A DNA stretch of 64,000 nt, from assembly GCA_030035585.1 (NCBI GenBank), contig CM057476.1:17840501-17904500 (forward strand). Reading direction: 5' to 3'. Shown here one piece after another: positions 41,440 to 61,395 of this stretch (its first letter is position 1; the number at the start of each line of letters is the position of its first letter). The position numbers were made by a program, and so were the translations under genes. A model generated the notes under the pieces. The model saw nothing but the letters and a program-made list of their open reading frames with translations. It made no database searches and had not been told where the DNA came from. Source of the stretch: Dugong dugon (taxonomy: Eukaryota; Chordata; Mammalia; Sirenia; Dugongidae).

Positions 41440-41614
41440 CGGAAACGTCACAAATGCAGGAGGCGGGAGACGAGGCCGAGGACGAGCCCGGAAGGCCCCG
41501 CCCCGGCCGCGCACACGTGACTGCTCCCTCCCGCCCACCCTCTCGTAGTCCGGAACCCGAAGCACCAGCTGCGAGACGATTTTCCGGAGTAGAGAGGCGT
41601 CGTCCTCGTCGGCC
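41440..41614 (+). promoter_or_regulatory. ACADS: ACADS promoter and 5'UTR
   Basis: CpG-rich and TATA-less. It contains a CRE-like half site ACGTCA (41445-41450), a GC box in AGGCCCCGCCCC (41493-41504) and a palindromic E-box CACGTG at 41514-41519 followed by AC, a type bound by USF and MiT/TFE factors. Transcription probably starts between the E-box and the ATG. Regulation by these factors is inference. Confidence 0.6.
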
Positions 41615-52272
<10,658 letters not shown>

Positions 52273-52950
52273 GCCTGTGCCCGAGGGGAGCCGGGCTGGC
52301 CTGAGGACTGGGGGGTGGGGGTACAAGGCCTCAATCATGACTTTTCCCTCAGAGATACAGGTCCATGCCTCGTCGTGCCGCCATGCCACCCAGCCTCTGC
52401 TCTGGGCTGGGTGGAAGGGGCTCCTGCTGCTGCCTGCGGATGCCCCTCACCTCCCCACAAACCCAAATTATCTGGAAGCAAGTCTGAGGGACCCACGTCA
52501 GCTCAGCGTCCTGTCTCTGCTCCCTTCTCTTCACCACTGTGCCTCACTTTCTCCACCTGGTAGAAGTGGCCTCATGGAGGAGGCAGGGGGTGCTGTGTGG
52601 CCCTTTGCTTTGGTTCCTGTTTTCTGGGCTCCATGCAGTCTACTCTGCTCATGGGGCCCTGGTGCTCAGCGTGAGGACCCAGCTGGGCAGGCTCGGGGCA
52701 GCCTCTGCTCTGTCCCCTGAGTTCAGGGGTCAGGAGAAGGCATCGGGTGGGGCCAGAATGACCGGACCTCAAAGCAGCAGAGGCCTGGGGTTCTGCCTGT
52801 CTTGGGGAGGGGCTGGGCTTGTGGAAACAGCCCAGAGCCCACTGAACCGTTCTTGGTAAAGTACCACAGGGGTACGGTGGGCATTCCAAGTCATGCTCTG
52901 GGGCAGTGAGGTGAGGCTGGCTGGGTAATAAAATGAACCTGTGTCCTCAG
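52273..52950 (+). other. ACADS: ACADS 3' untranslated region
   Basis: About 680 bases, GC-rich and repeat-free, between the stop codon and the poly(A) signal. Long open frames on both strands here are GC-driven. Confidence 0.75.
52927..52932 (+). terminator. ACADS: poly(A) signal of ACADS (AATAAA)
   Basis: AATAAA in GGGTAATAAAATGAACC, followed by TGTGTCCTCAG and a long GT-rich stretch from about 52995. Cleavage is expected near 52950. Confidence 0.8.
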
Positions 52951-52994
52951 CCTTCTCTGGTGCTTCTGGGAGCGAGATGGGCCCTTTGAAGCCG

Positions 52995-53130
52995 TGTGTG
53001 CGCGTGCGTGTGTGTGCGTGTTGGGGCTGTGGCAGCTGCGGTAGGTTGTGTGGGGGGGCTGTGGTGGCTTCAGTAGGGTTGTGTATGTGTGTATGTGTGT
53101 GTTGGGGCCGTGGAGCCTGCAGTAGGGTTC
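52995..53130. repeat. GT-rich imperfect tandem repeat
   Basis: Three imperfect units alternate a GTGTGT/GTGCGT block with a GGGGC(T/C)GTGG block and a (G/T)CAGTAGGGTT-like block. The phases start near 53021, 53057 and 53102. It lies directly downstream of the ACADS poly(A) site. Confidence 0.65.
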
Positions 53131-53649
53131 CATCTCTGCTCTGGGAGAAGGCTCCGCTCAGCAGGAGGCAGGATTGGCCAGTGAAGTGAGTCAGGAAAAT
53201 GAGCTAGGTCCATTGGCCTCAGTGAGTGACCCTGAGGCAGGGAGGGTGGGCCAGGAAGGGCCATGTGGGGAAGGGGGTACTCTAGGCAGGCCTGGTGGCC
53301 CAGCCTTCCATTGGATGGGGAAGGGGGTCGGAGAAGGAGTCAGGCTAGAGAGGAAGCAAAGACCTTGGAGCACTTTTTTAACTTAACTGGATGCTCATAG
53401 TGGCCAGTACTGAGCCTGCCAGGAGGGTGTCCGGCCCAGGGCCCCCTGTCCCCGATGGGGTGGCTTGGCCAAGCTGCCGCTGCGGCCAGAGCCCCAGCTT
53501 GTAACCACTTTGGTCCAGTGTAGTGAGTGAAGCGGTTAGAAGAGAAAATGAGCAAAGAAATGTCAAAGAAGGTGGGGACTCAGTAATTGCTAGGCCTCAG
53601 GAGGAGAGGCCAGAGGGGAGGCAAGTGACCCTTTAAGTGGACCAAAGGT

Positions 53650-53848
53650 CTCTAGGTGGTGAAAGGGTTTATGCTTGACTGCTAACCTAAAGGTTGGCAG
53701 TTGAAACCCACCCAGCAGCACCATGGAAAAGCCTGGCAATCTGCTTCTGTTATGATGGTCAAGAAAACCCTATGAGTAGTTTTACTCTGCACACATGGTA
53801 GCTATGAGTCAGAATCAACTGGACAGCAGCTAACAACAATCTAGTGGC
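53650..53848 (+). mobile_element. AfroSINE, diverged
   Basis: TCTCTAGGTGGTGAAAGGGT TTATGCTTGACTGCTAACC, CACCATGGAAAAGCCTGGCA ATC, tail CTATGAGTCAGAATCAACTG GACAGCAGCTAACAACAA. Full length with small deletions. Confidence 0.88.
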
Positions 53849-53849
53849 T

Positions 53850-55075
53850 GCTGAACAGTCTGGCGCCATCACGACTGACCGCCATGACCTCCCAGCCTGC
53901 CCTTATGGGGGCACCAACTTGAGCCAGGGGAAGGGCACACCCACGAGAGACGTGCCCCAGCACACATGCCAGCCAACTGATGCCCACCTGGCGGCCTGGC
54001 GCCCACCTGCTGGGGCTGCTGTAGGGGCTGTGGGTGGGGTGGCTGGGACAGGTGATAGGGACAGAGGGAGCACGCAGTCCTGGCCCTGGAGGGCAGAAAG
54101 GAGCTCCCTTGTGCTGATGCAGTTCCTGCTCCCTGCAACAACGCACAGGTGGGGTGGGTGCCCATGGGCAGGGTGGGGCAGGGTGCACGGGGGTGGGAGG
54201 GGGGCACAGGTGATGGCTTTCCTGCCAATGAGGTGCACCTGGGGTGGGTGCCTGGGAAGAGCCTCCCGTTACACTTTGAAGTCCGGCTGAGGGGCCGGAG
54301 GTTGCATGAAGTCTGGTGATCCCATGCCTTCCTCCTGGCTCCAGGTAAGCGCCTGGAGGGCCCTGCCTTCTGACTGTCTTCTCTGTCACTCTTGGACTTG
54401 CCCCGTCCCTGCCCTGGGCTCAGGTGCAAGAAAAAGGTGGGGGAATGGGGTGGGGTTGGGACTTCTCACCTGGAGCAGCCAAGTTTGACACACTCCCCCT
54501 AGGTGGGAGGCAGGTGAAGATCTGTCACTGAACCCAGACAGGGTCGTGCGCCCAGAAACAGCAGGGAAGAGGGTCCAGGTGGTCCCCTGACGACTCCAGC
54601 TAGGTTGTGCTGGCTCTTGGCCCAAGTGCGGGCAGGGGAGTGGGCACCACGGTTGAAGTTGTCTTGGGCCGCTTTTCTAGGTGGTGGTAGAGAGAGGTGG
54701 GAGGTTGAGGCTCAGAGACAGAGGCTTCAGTGGAGAATATAGACGGAGCCCAAACAGCCTTAGTCCTGTCAGGGAAAGCCAGCTCCCCTTGCTCAGGACT
54801 CTGGCCCCCGCCTGGGTCTCTGTTAGGGCCCAGAAGGCTTTACGCCCTCCTGCCCTGAGAAGCTTCTGGATTTAAAGGGCCAACAGCCCGAGCCACCCTG
54901 CAAAACCCATCAGGGCAAAGGGCTGGGGTGCAGCAGTCAGCCCCAGCCAAGAAACAGGCCTGTGGATCCCCAGTCTTGTCCCCCTCGCTCGGACGGGCCC
55001 CTGACTTCGTCTTTTGTGACACTGGCATTTCTGAAGTGTCCAGCCTGGTGGTTTTACAGAATGTCCCTCGATCTA
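53850..55075. other. GC-rich intergenic stretch, no gene recognised
   Basis: Open frames of up to about 180 codons overlap on both strands, but they show no domain, no splice pattern and a composition typical of GC-rich spacer. I recognise no repeat family either. Confidence 0.5.
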
Positions 55076-55078
55076 TGT

Positions 55079-55100
55079 TAGTCGGGTAATTACCCGACTA
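55079..55100. repeat. perfect 22-bp palindrome
   Basis: The 11-base arm TAGTCGGGTAA is followed immediately by its exact reverse complement, with no loop. The flanking bases do not extend the symmetry. Confidence 0.9.
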
Positions 55101-55149
55101 GTAACTATGTAACTTTATGTTACGTGTTTTTCACAACAATAGTGTAGCC

Positions 55150-55990
55150 TTTTATTTCTGACTGGATTATCTGTATTTTAGCTTTTAATTCATTTCCTGA
55201 GGTTTATCAATTACAGTAGTCTTTCTAAAGAATCAACTTTTGACTTTGTTGATATTCAGTATTGTATTTTTAAATTATTAATATTATTTGCAGCCGTTAC
55301 CACTGTTTACTCCCCAAACTTTTTCATCACCCCCAAACAGAAACCCTGTACCCCTTAAGCAATAACTCCCCATCTCCCCTTCCCTCAGTCCCTGGTAACC
55401 TCTAGTCTACTTTCTGTCTCTCTGCATTTGCCTATTCTAGAAATTCCGTATATATGAAATCATACAATATTTGGGCTTTTGTGTCTGGCTTATTTCACGC
55501 AGCAGGATGTTTTCAGGCTTCATCCGTATGGTGATGTGTATCAGAACTTCGTTTCTCTTTATGGCTGAAGAATATTTCATTGGGTGGATATACCACGTTT
55601 TGTTTATCCACTCATCTGTTGATGGACTCTTGGATTGTGACCACCTTTTGGCTATTGTGTAATTAATTAGGATAGCTTTACTGTTCCCTTCTACTTTCTT
55701 TGGGTTTAATTTGCTGTTCCTTTCCTAGCTTCCTGACATGAATGGTGGTTGATAGTCAGTCTTTCTTCCTCTCAGTGTGGCTTTAGCTTCATTCCATAAA
55801 TTTTGATATGCAATATCTATGTAATAATCTATATGTATATATAATATATATCTAATATCTTCTTTATACTCTTTTTTTCTGAATTCCATTGTGATTTCTC
55901 TCGACCAGTCATTTAGAAGACTATTTCTCATTTTATTAACATGGGGACTTTTAGGGCTCTTTGCACGTCTATTACATATCTCAAATCTGG
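55150..55990 (-). mobile_element. old L1 fragments, minus strand
   Basis: The segment 55310-55660 has the L1 3'UTR order: CCCTGGTAACCTCTAGTCTA, ATGAAATCATACAATATTTG, GGCTGAAGAATATTTCATTG, TATCCACTCATCTGTTGATG. From 55670, TTTCTTTGGGTTTAATTTGC and CATTCCATAAATTTTGATAT G resemble reversed ORF2. Two truncated copies or one rearranged copy. Confidence 0.6.
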
Positions 55991-56039
55991 CTACACATTA
56001 GAATGACCTCGGTTGCTTTTAGAAAATACTAACGCCTTA

Positions 56040-56290
56040 AAAAAATACCTACATGAGACTAAAAGGTCAACAATTAGTCTAAAACAAAGATGAGAAGACA
56101 AGGGGGGAAGGGAAACTAGAGTACTGGAAACAGAACAACCAGAACGCAGTTAATGAGAATGTTGACTCATTGTAAAAAATGTAACTAATGTCACTGAACA
56201 ATTTGTATAGAAATCGCTGAATGGGAACCTAATTTGCTATGTAAACTTTCACCGAAAACACAATAAAATATCATTAAAAACAAAAAAGCA
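56040..56290 (+). mobile_element. L1 3' end, plus strand
   Basis: ATGAGACTAAAAGGTCAACA, GGAAACTAGAGTACTGGAAA CAGAAC, GCTATGTAAACTTTCACCG and CACAATAAAATATCATTAAA. Same subtype as at 10.66 kb, here a little longer. Confidence 0.65.
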
Positions 56291-56690
56291 TGGGGGTGTC
56301 CTTGGCTGTTGATGTTTACCTTAACTGCACTGTGATTTCAGAACGTCTTCTGCATTACTTAGATTCTTGGAAATTTGTTGAGATCTGCCTCATGGCTCCA
56401 AGTTACTTTCTGTAAAAACTGAACGTTGGTTTTGAGATTTTGTTTCTCACGTCAACCCACGCAGCTCTAGTTCATTTGTTTTGATTGCTGTGTGGTGTCC
56501 CGTTGTATACATGTACTGCACATTGTTTATTCGTCCTCCTGGGAGGGGCATTTAGGTAGTTTCTAGTTTTTTTACTATTATAAACGATGCTGCAGCGAAC
56601 ATTCTGGAATGTGTCTCCTTGTTTGTGTGTGAGAGCTTACGAGCATTTAAAAGTGGGATTGCCGGGCCTGAGGCTGTTTGTATGCTCAAT
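56291..56690 (-). mobile_element. old L1 fragment, minus strand
   Basis: TAGTTTTTTTACTATTATAA ACGATGCTGCAGCGAACATT C and AAAGTGGGATTGCCGGGCC are classic reversed L1 3' region. Confidence 0.6.
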
Positions 56691-56696
56691 TTTGAG

Positions 56697-57000
56697 GGCA
56701 GAGGTGGTTCAGTGGTGGAATTCGTGCCTTCCATGCGGGAGAACCAGATTTGGTTCCCGGCCAACGCACCTCACACACAGCCACCACCCATCTGTCAGTG
56801 GACACCTGCAGTGCTGCTCTAATGCTAAACAGGTTTCAGCAGAGCTTCCAGACTAAGACAGGCAAGGAAGAAAGGCCTGGGAATCTACTTCCGAAAATCA
56901 GCCAGTGAAAACCCTGTGTGTCACAACAGCCTGTGTTCTGTTGTGCATGGGGTTGCCATGAGCTGGGGCCTGACTCAGTGGCAGCTAACATCAACATCTT
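56697..57000 (+). mobile_element. long AfroSINE variant with a tRNA-Gly-like head
   Basis: The head GAGGTGGTTCAGTGGTGGAA TTCGTGCC closely resembles tRNA-Gly, with a loop CTTCCAT that would give anticodon TCC. The B box is degraded (GATTTGGTTCC). The body CAGCAGAGCTTCCAGACTAA GACAGGCAAGGAAGAAAGGC and tail GTTGCCATGAGCTGGGGCCT GACTCAGTGGCAGCTAACAT C follow. The body matches the chimeric element at 19.14-19.59 kb. Confidence 0.8.
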
Positions 57001-57790
57001 TAATTTTACCAGATATTGGCAAGATGCTGGCCACCGTGGTCATATCAGTATTCACCCCTCTAACGGCATATGATGGTGTCCATTATACCACATTTTCACC
57101 ATCTCTTGGTACCATCAGACTTTACAATTTTTTTTTCAATCCGATTGCAATTTGAATTCATCTTTCTCCCACATGTTTATTGACTAGTCTGGCTTCTGCT
57201 GTGAATTCCCATCATCTCCTTTGGTTCCTTGGTTAGTTTATCTTTTTCTTAGTAATTGGTAATTGTCACGTGTATATTCTGGATACTATGATTTGTCAGT
57301 CCCTGGGTGGTGCAAACAGTTAATGCACTCAGCTGCTAACTGAAAGGTTGGAGATTCGAGTCCACCCAGAGGCACCTCAGAAGAAAGGCCTGGTGATCTG
57401 CTTCCAAAAATCAGCCATTGAAAATCCTAAGGAGCACAGTTTTACTCTGACACACACGAGGTCCCATAAGTTGAAGTTGACTCAGTGACAGCTGGTTTTA
57501 ATGATTTGTCAGATGTCTCGTTGCAAATAGATTCATATTGTCTGGTTTTCGCTGTTTAAAATGGGTTTACATTTTAATGCTCACTCTTTTAAAAATTGTT
57601 TTAAAAGTTTTACTTGCAAAAATTTCAAATACACGTTTCATGGTAAAAAGTGAGCGTCTCCTTTCCTGGTGGTAGTCGTGTGCACAGGCCTTTTCCTGCA
57701 CATGTACGAACCTTGATCTCATTTATATGTTTTTTCCCCACAAATGGGGTAACACTGTATGTGTTACTTGGCTTCCTTTGTTCACTTTAC
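57001..57790 (-). mobile_element. old L1-like fragment interrupted by an AfroSINE
   Basis: TTTTACCAGATATTGGCAAG, GATGGTGTCCATTATACCAC ATTTTC and, after the SINE, TGCAAATAGATTCATATTGT. Diverged, minus-strand-like; the boundaries are approximate. Confidence 0.4.
57297..57505 (+). mobile_element. AfroSINE, full length
   Basis: CAGTCCCTGGGTGGTGCAAA CAGTTAATGCACTCAGCTGC, GAGTCCACCCAGAGGCACCT CAGAAGAAAGG, tail CACACGAGGTCCCATAAGTT GAAGTTGACTCAG. Confidence 0.9.
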
Positions 57791-57800
57791 GTTTCCCACA

Positions 57801-58371
57801 TGTTATGGATTGAATGGTGTCCCCCCAAAATATGCGTCTACTTGGTTAGGCCATGATTCTCAGTATTGTCTGGTTGTCCTCCATTTTGTGATTGATGTAA
57901 TTTTCCTATGTGTTGTAAATCCTAATCTCTGCCTGTGGTTAATGAGGCAGGATTAGATTATGTTAAAGAGGATTAGGGTGGGGTGTAACACATCTACTCA
58001 GGTCACATCCCTGATCCAATGTAAAGGGAATTTCCCTGGGGTGTGGCCTACATCGCCTTTTATCTTACAAGAGATAAAATGAAAGGGAAGCACGCAGAGA
58101 GTAGGGGACTTCATACCACCAAGAAAGCAGTGCTGGGAGCAGAGCGTGCCCTTTGGATCTGGGGTTCCTGGGAGGAGAAGCTCCTAGTCCAGGGGAAGAC
58201 TGATGATAAGAAACTTCCTCCAGAGCCAACAGAGAGAAAGCCTTCCCCTGGAGCTGATGCCCTGAATTTGGACTTCTAGCCTACTGGACTGTGAGAGAAT
58301 AAACTTCTGTTTGTTGAAGCCATCCATTAGTGGTATTTCTGTTATAGCAGCACTAGATGACAAAGACACCG
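57801..58371 (+). mobile_element. MaLR-type (ERVL-related) solo LTR
   Basis: Begins TGTTATGGATTGAATGGTGT CCCCCCAAAATATG and ends near GCAGCACTAGATGACAAAGA CA, giving TG...CA ends over about 570 bases. An LTR-type AATAAA is at 58300-58305 (GAGAATAAACTTCTG). No internal retroviral sequence flanks it. Confidence 0.75.
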
Positions 58372-58397
58372 CGGTACGTTCGAACAACTCATTCTTT

Positions 58398-58420
58398 TAT
58401 ATATATATATATATATGTAT
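58398..58420. repeat. TA microsatellite
   Basis: A (TA)n run starting within TTTTATATATATATATATAT, at the entry point of the next L1 3' end. Confidence 0.85.
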
Positions 58421-58424
58421 AATT

Positions 58425-59210
58425 TCTCTTTGGTGACAATATACACAACCAAACATATATCCATTCACAATTTCCACATGAACAGGTCAGTCGCATTGGT
58501 TACATACCCCACACTCTGTCACCATTCTATCCCTACCCATATTGTTTCATCACCATTAATTCAGGCTCCCTGCACCCTTAAATTCTCATCTGTGCTTTAG
58601 ATTGTTGTCAGCGCACACTTAAATAGATAATTCTTTATAACAGGACTATGCTCAGGACAAACATTACTAATTGGGATAAACTGTTGTTTAGTTTAACAAT
58701 GGCTTCATGGGATAGTTTCAGTCCAAGTTTTAACAATTATTTCTGAGCATTAGATTTGGGGGATTCCCCAGTTTCAGTGAATACAGTAAGTCTGGTTTCC
58801 ATATGAGTTTGAAGTTATGTTTCACATTCTTCCTCCTTTCGATCAGGATCCATCTGTTGGGTCCTTGATCAAAACGTTCAGTAGTCGTAGCCAGGCACCG
58901 TCCATTTTTTCTGATCTCATAGTAATGGAGGTAGTAGTTCATGGAGGCAATTAAACCTCAGTCCATTTCCTTCTCTGATTCCTGGGTCTCCTTCCACTGC
59001 CATTCCAGGTGCATAGAGACCAATCGCTGTATCTTGGATAGACCTCTCAAGCTTTTAAAACCCCAGTCACTACTCACCAGACTAGAAACTCTAAACACGT
59101 TAGGCCAGTTGACTGGAGACCCATGAAGCCATGACCCTAAGCCTTCGAACCCAGAAAACTAATCCCATGAAGTATTTAGTTGTACCTACGTATTATCGAT
59201 AGGCACAGCC
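58425..59210 (-). mobile_element. L1 3'UTR (third subtype), minus strand
   Basis: TTTCTCTTTGGTGACAATAT ACACAACC, CATTACTAATTGGGATAAAC, CTTCCTCCTTTCGATCAGGA TCC and CAGTCACTACTCACCAGACT AG. The same subtype as at 46.73 and 60.28 kb, here extending further into the element. Confidence 0.65.
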
Positions 59211-59309
59211 TTTCTTTCTTTTTTTTTTTTTTGGCTGCTGTTGTAGTTATAAAATTATGTATAACACTTTATTCGCTGTTTCACCCCCCCGCCACCGCCG
59301 TTGTTAGCT

Positions 59310-59512
59310 AAGGAGGCCTGGTGGCGCAGTGATTAAGCACTGGCCTGCTAACCAAAAGGTCAGCGGTTTGAACCCACCAGCCGCTCTGCAGGAGAAAGAT
59401 GTGGCAGTCTGCTTCTATAAAGATTATAGCCTTGGAAATTCCATGGGGGCTGTTCTACTCTGTCCTATAGGGTCACTATGAGCCAGAATTGGCTCGATGA
59501 CAGTGGTTTTTT
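59310..59512 (+). mobile_element. AfroSINE, full length
   Basis: AGGAGGCCTGGTGGCGCAGT GATTAAGCACTGGCCTGC, GAGAAAGATGTGGCAGTCTG CTTC and TCCTATAGGGTCACTATGAG CC. One of the least diverged copies in the window. Confidence 0.93.
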
Positions 59513-59669
59513 GTTTTTGTTCTTTTTTGGTTGGTATACAGCTTAATGGTAATAGCTACATTAATCTGGATGTATAACCATTTCCCATAGTCAATGCCAA
59601 TTTCCCCATCATAGTAGACCAAAATTAACTACTTCCCAGTGCAACTCATTCAGTTGTTTAAAAAACTGA

Positions 59670-59882
59670 TAAAACCAAAAAAACCATAGCCATTGCCAAT
59701 GAGTCAATTCCTACTCATAGCGACCCTATAGGAGAGAGCAGAACTGCCCCATAGGGTTTCCAAGATTGTGATCTTTATTTACGTAAGGAGACCGTCACAT
59801 CTTTCTCCTGCAGAGCTGCTGGTGGGTTCGAACCACTGATCTTTCGGTTAGCAGCCGAGCTCCTAACCACTGTGCCGCCAAC
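59670..59882 (-). mobile_element. AfroSINE, full length
   Basis: A-rich ATAAAACCAAAAAAACCATA, CATAGCGACCCTATAGGAGA, then GAACCACTGATCTTTCGGTT AGCAGCCGAGC. Opposite in orientation to the copy at 59310, about 160 bases away. Confidence 0.93.
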
Positions 59883-59884
59883 TC

Positions 59885-61394
59885 TGCCAAATTGCTATCT
59901 GGTTTCCATTCCCACCAGCGCTCTGGGATGTACTGTTTCCCTGCATCTTTCCTGACACAGACATCATCAGCTGTCTAATTTTTGTCAATCTGAAAATATC
60001 TCCTGACTTGATTTTGTATTTCCTTAGTTCCCAAGCACATTTGAGCATATTTTCAAAGTGTTTATTGGTCCTTATTCTGAATTATCTGAATTTCTTTTTT
60101 CATATCTTTAACCTATTTTTTCTCCTCAATGCCTTTCTCTTGGTGAGCAGAAGAGTCTTATAGTCTAGACATGAACAATCCTCCTTGAGTTTAGACATTG
60201 CAGGCATCTACTCCTGGTCTATGATCTCTGTTAACTTTGTTTATAGGATCTTTGTGGAATAACACTCCTGAAACTTTTTAAAATTTATTTTATTTTTGTT
60301 GTTGAAAATATACACAGAGGAGCATACACCAACTCAACAATTTCTGTATGTACGGTTCAGTGACATTGATGCATCCTTCAAGCTGTGCAACCATTCTTTT
60401 CAGAGTTGTTTCTCCCTCATTAACAAAAACTCACTGACCCCTAAGTTTCCTATCTAATCTTTCGAGTTGCTGTTGTCAATTCAATCCATATACATTGTTC
60501 TTTAAAAGAGCACAACGCTCAAGGCAGACATTCATTACTAATTAAGCTAAACTACTATTTGGTTTAAAGAAGACTTCAGGAGATATTTTTAGTTTAAGAT
60601 GTAAAGATGATCTCAGGGTAATAATTTCAGGGGTTCATCCAGCTTCCATGGATCCAGAAAGTCTGGATTCCATGAGAAATTTAAATCCTGTTCTGCACTT
60701 TCCCCTTTTATAGAACTGTTGAATTTTGATGTAGTCAATTCCATCATTATGTCTTTGGATTTGTGCTTTTAGGAACCTGTTTAAACAGTCTTTTTTATCC
60801 TTACATTAGGAAGACATTTTCTCCTAGATTTTCTTTTATTAACCTTTATAGTTTTACCTTACAACTCTGTAATTCATCTGCAGTTCATCCTTGTGAATGG
60901 GGGAAGGCCTAGCTTTATGATCTCCATGAAGAGAGAGTATAAATAAACCTTTAAAAGCTAGCTGTTTTTCTAACACCATTCAAGAACCTATCCACCCTTT
61001 CCCTATTGTTTTATGGCAAATGTATCAAGTTTTCAATTATAAATACTTGTAACTGCTGATCTCTTTATTCTGTTCTCTTGGTTGCTCTTTTGTAAAGGGT
61101 CATTTCCTATTCTAATACCATCCTGCTTTACTTACAATGGCTTTATATTTTGGCTCGGTATCTAATAGGGTGAGTCTCTCCTCACTGCTTTTCTTTTGCA
61201 AGCTTGCTGTAACTATTTATGTACCTTTATTCTTCCATATATATTTTACATCAGTTAGTTTTTTTTTTAAATCCAGTTGAAGTATTTTATGGAGATTGGA
61301 TTCCATTTGTAGATTAATTTGGGGGAGAATTGACATACATGTTATATCATCCTATTCACAAACATACCTCTTTATTAAAATAATGATCTTTAAT
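59885..61394 (-). mobile_element. old L1, split by a younger L1 3' end
   Basis: TTCCATTCCCACCAGCGCTC and GTGTTTATTGGTCCTTATTC (59.9-60.25 kb) are reversed L1. ORF2-derived sequence (GTAGTCAATTCCATCATTAT, GGAAGACATTTTCTCCTAGA, CAATGGCTTTATATTTTGGC) resumes at 60715-61394. Between lies the 60280-60712 insertion. Confidence 0.55.
60280..60712 (-). mobile_element. L1 3'UTR (third subtype), minus strand
   Basis: TATTTTTGTTGTTGAAAATA TACACAGAGGAGC, TTCGAGTTGCTGTTGTCAAT TC, AAGGCAGACATTCATTACTA ATTAAGC and GGGTTCATCCAGCTTCCATG G. This uninterrupted copy shows the original order of the element split at 45739/46518. Confidence 0.7.
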
Positions 61395-61395
61395 A

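Noticed and set aside
53841..54429. Overlapping open frames of 148-186 codons on both strands
   Set aside because: Several frames are open at once in GC-rich sequence. There is no known domain, promoter or exon structure to prefer one.
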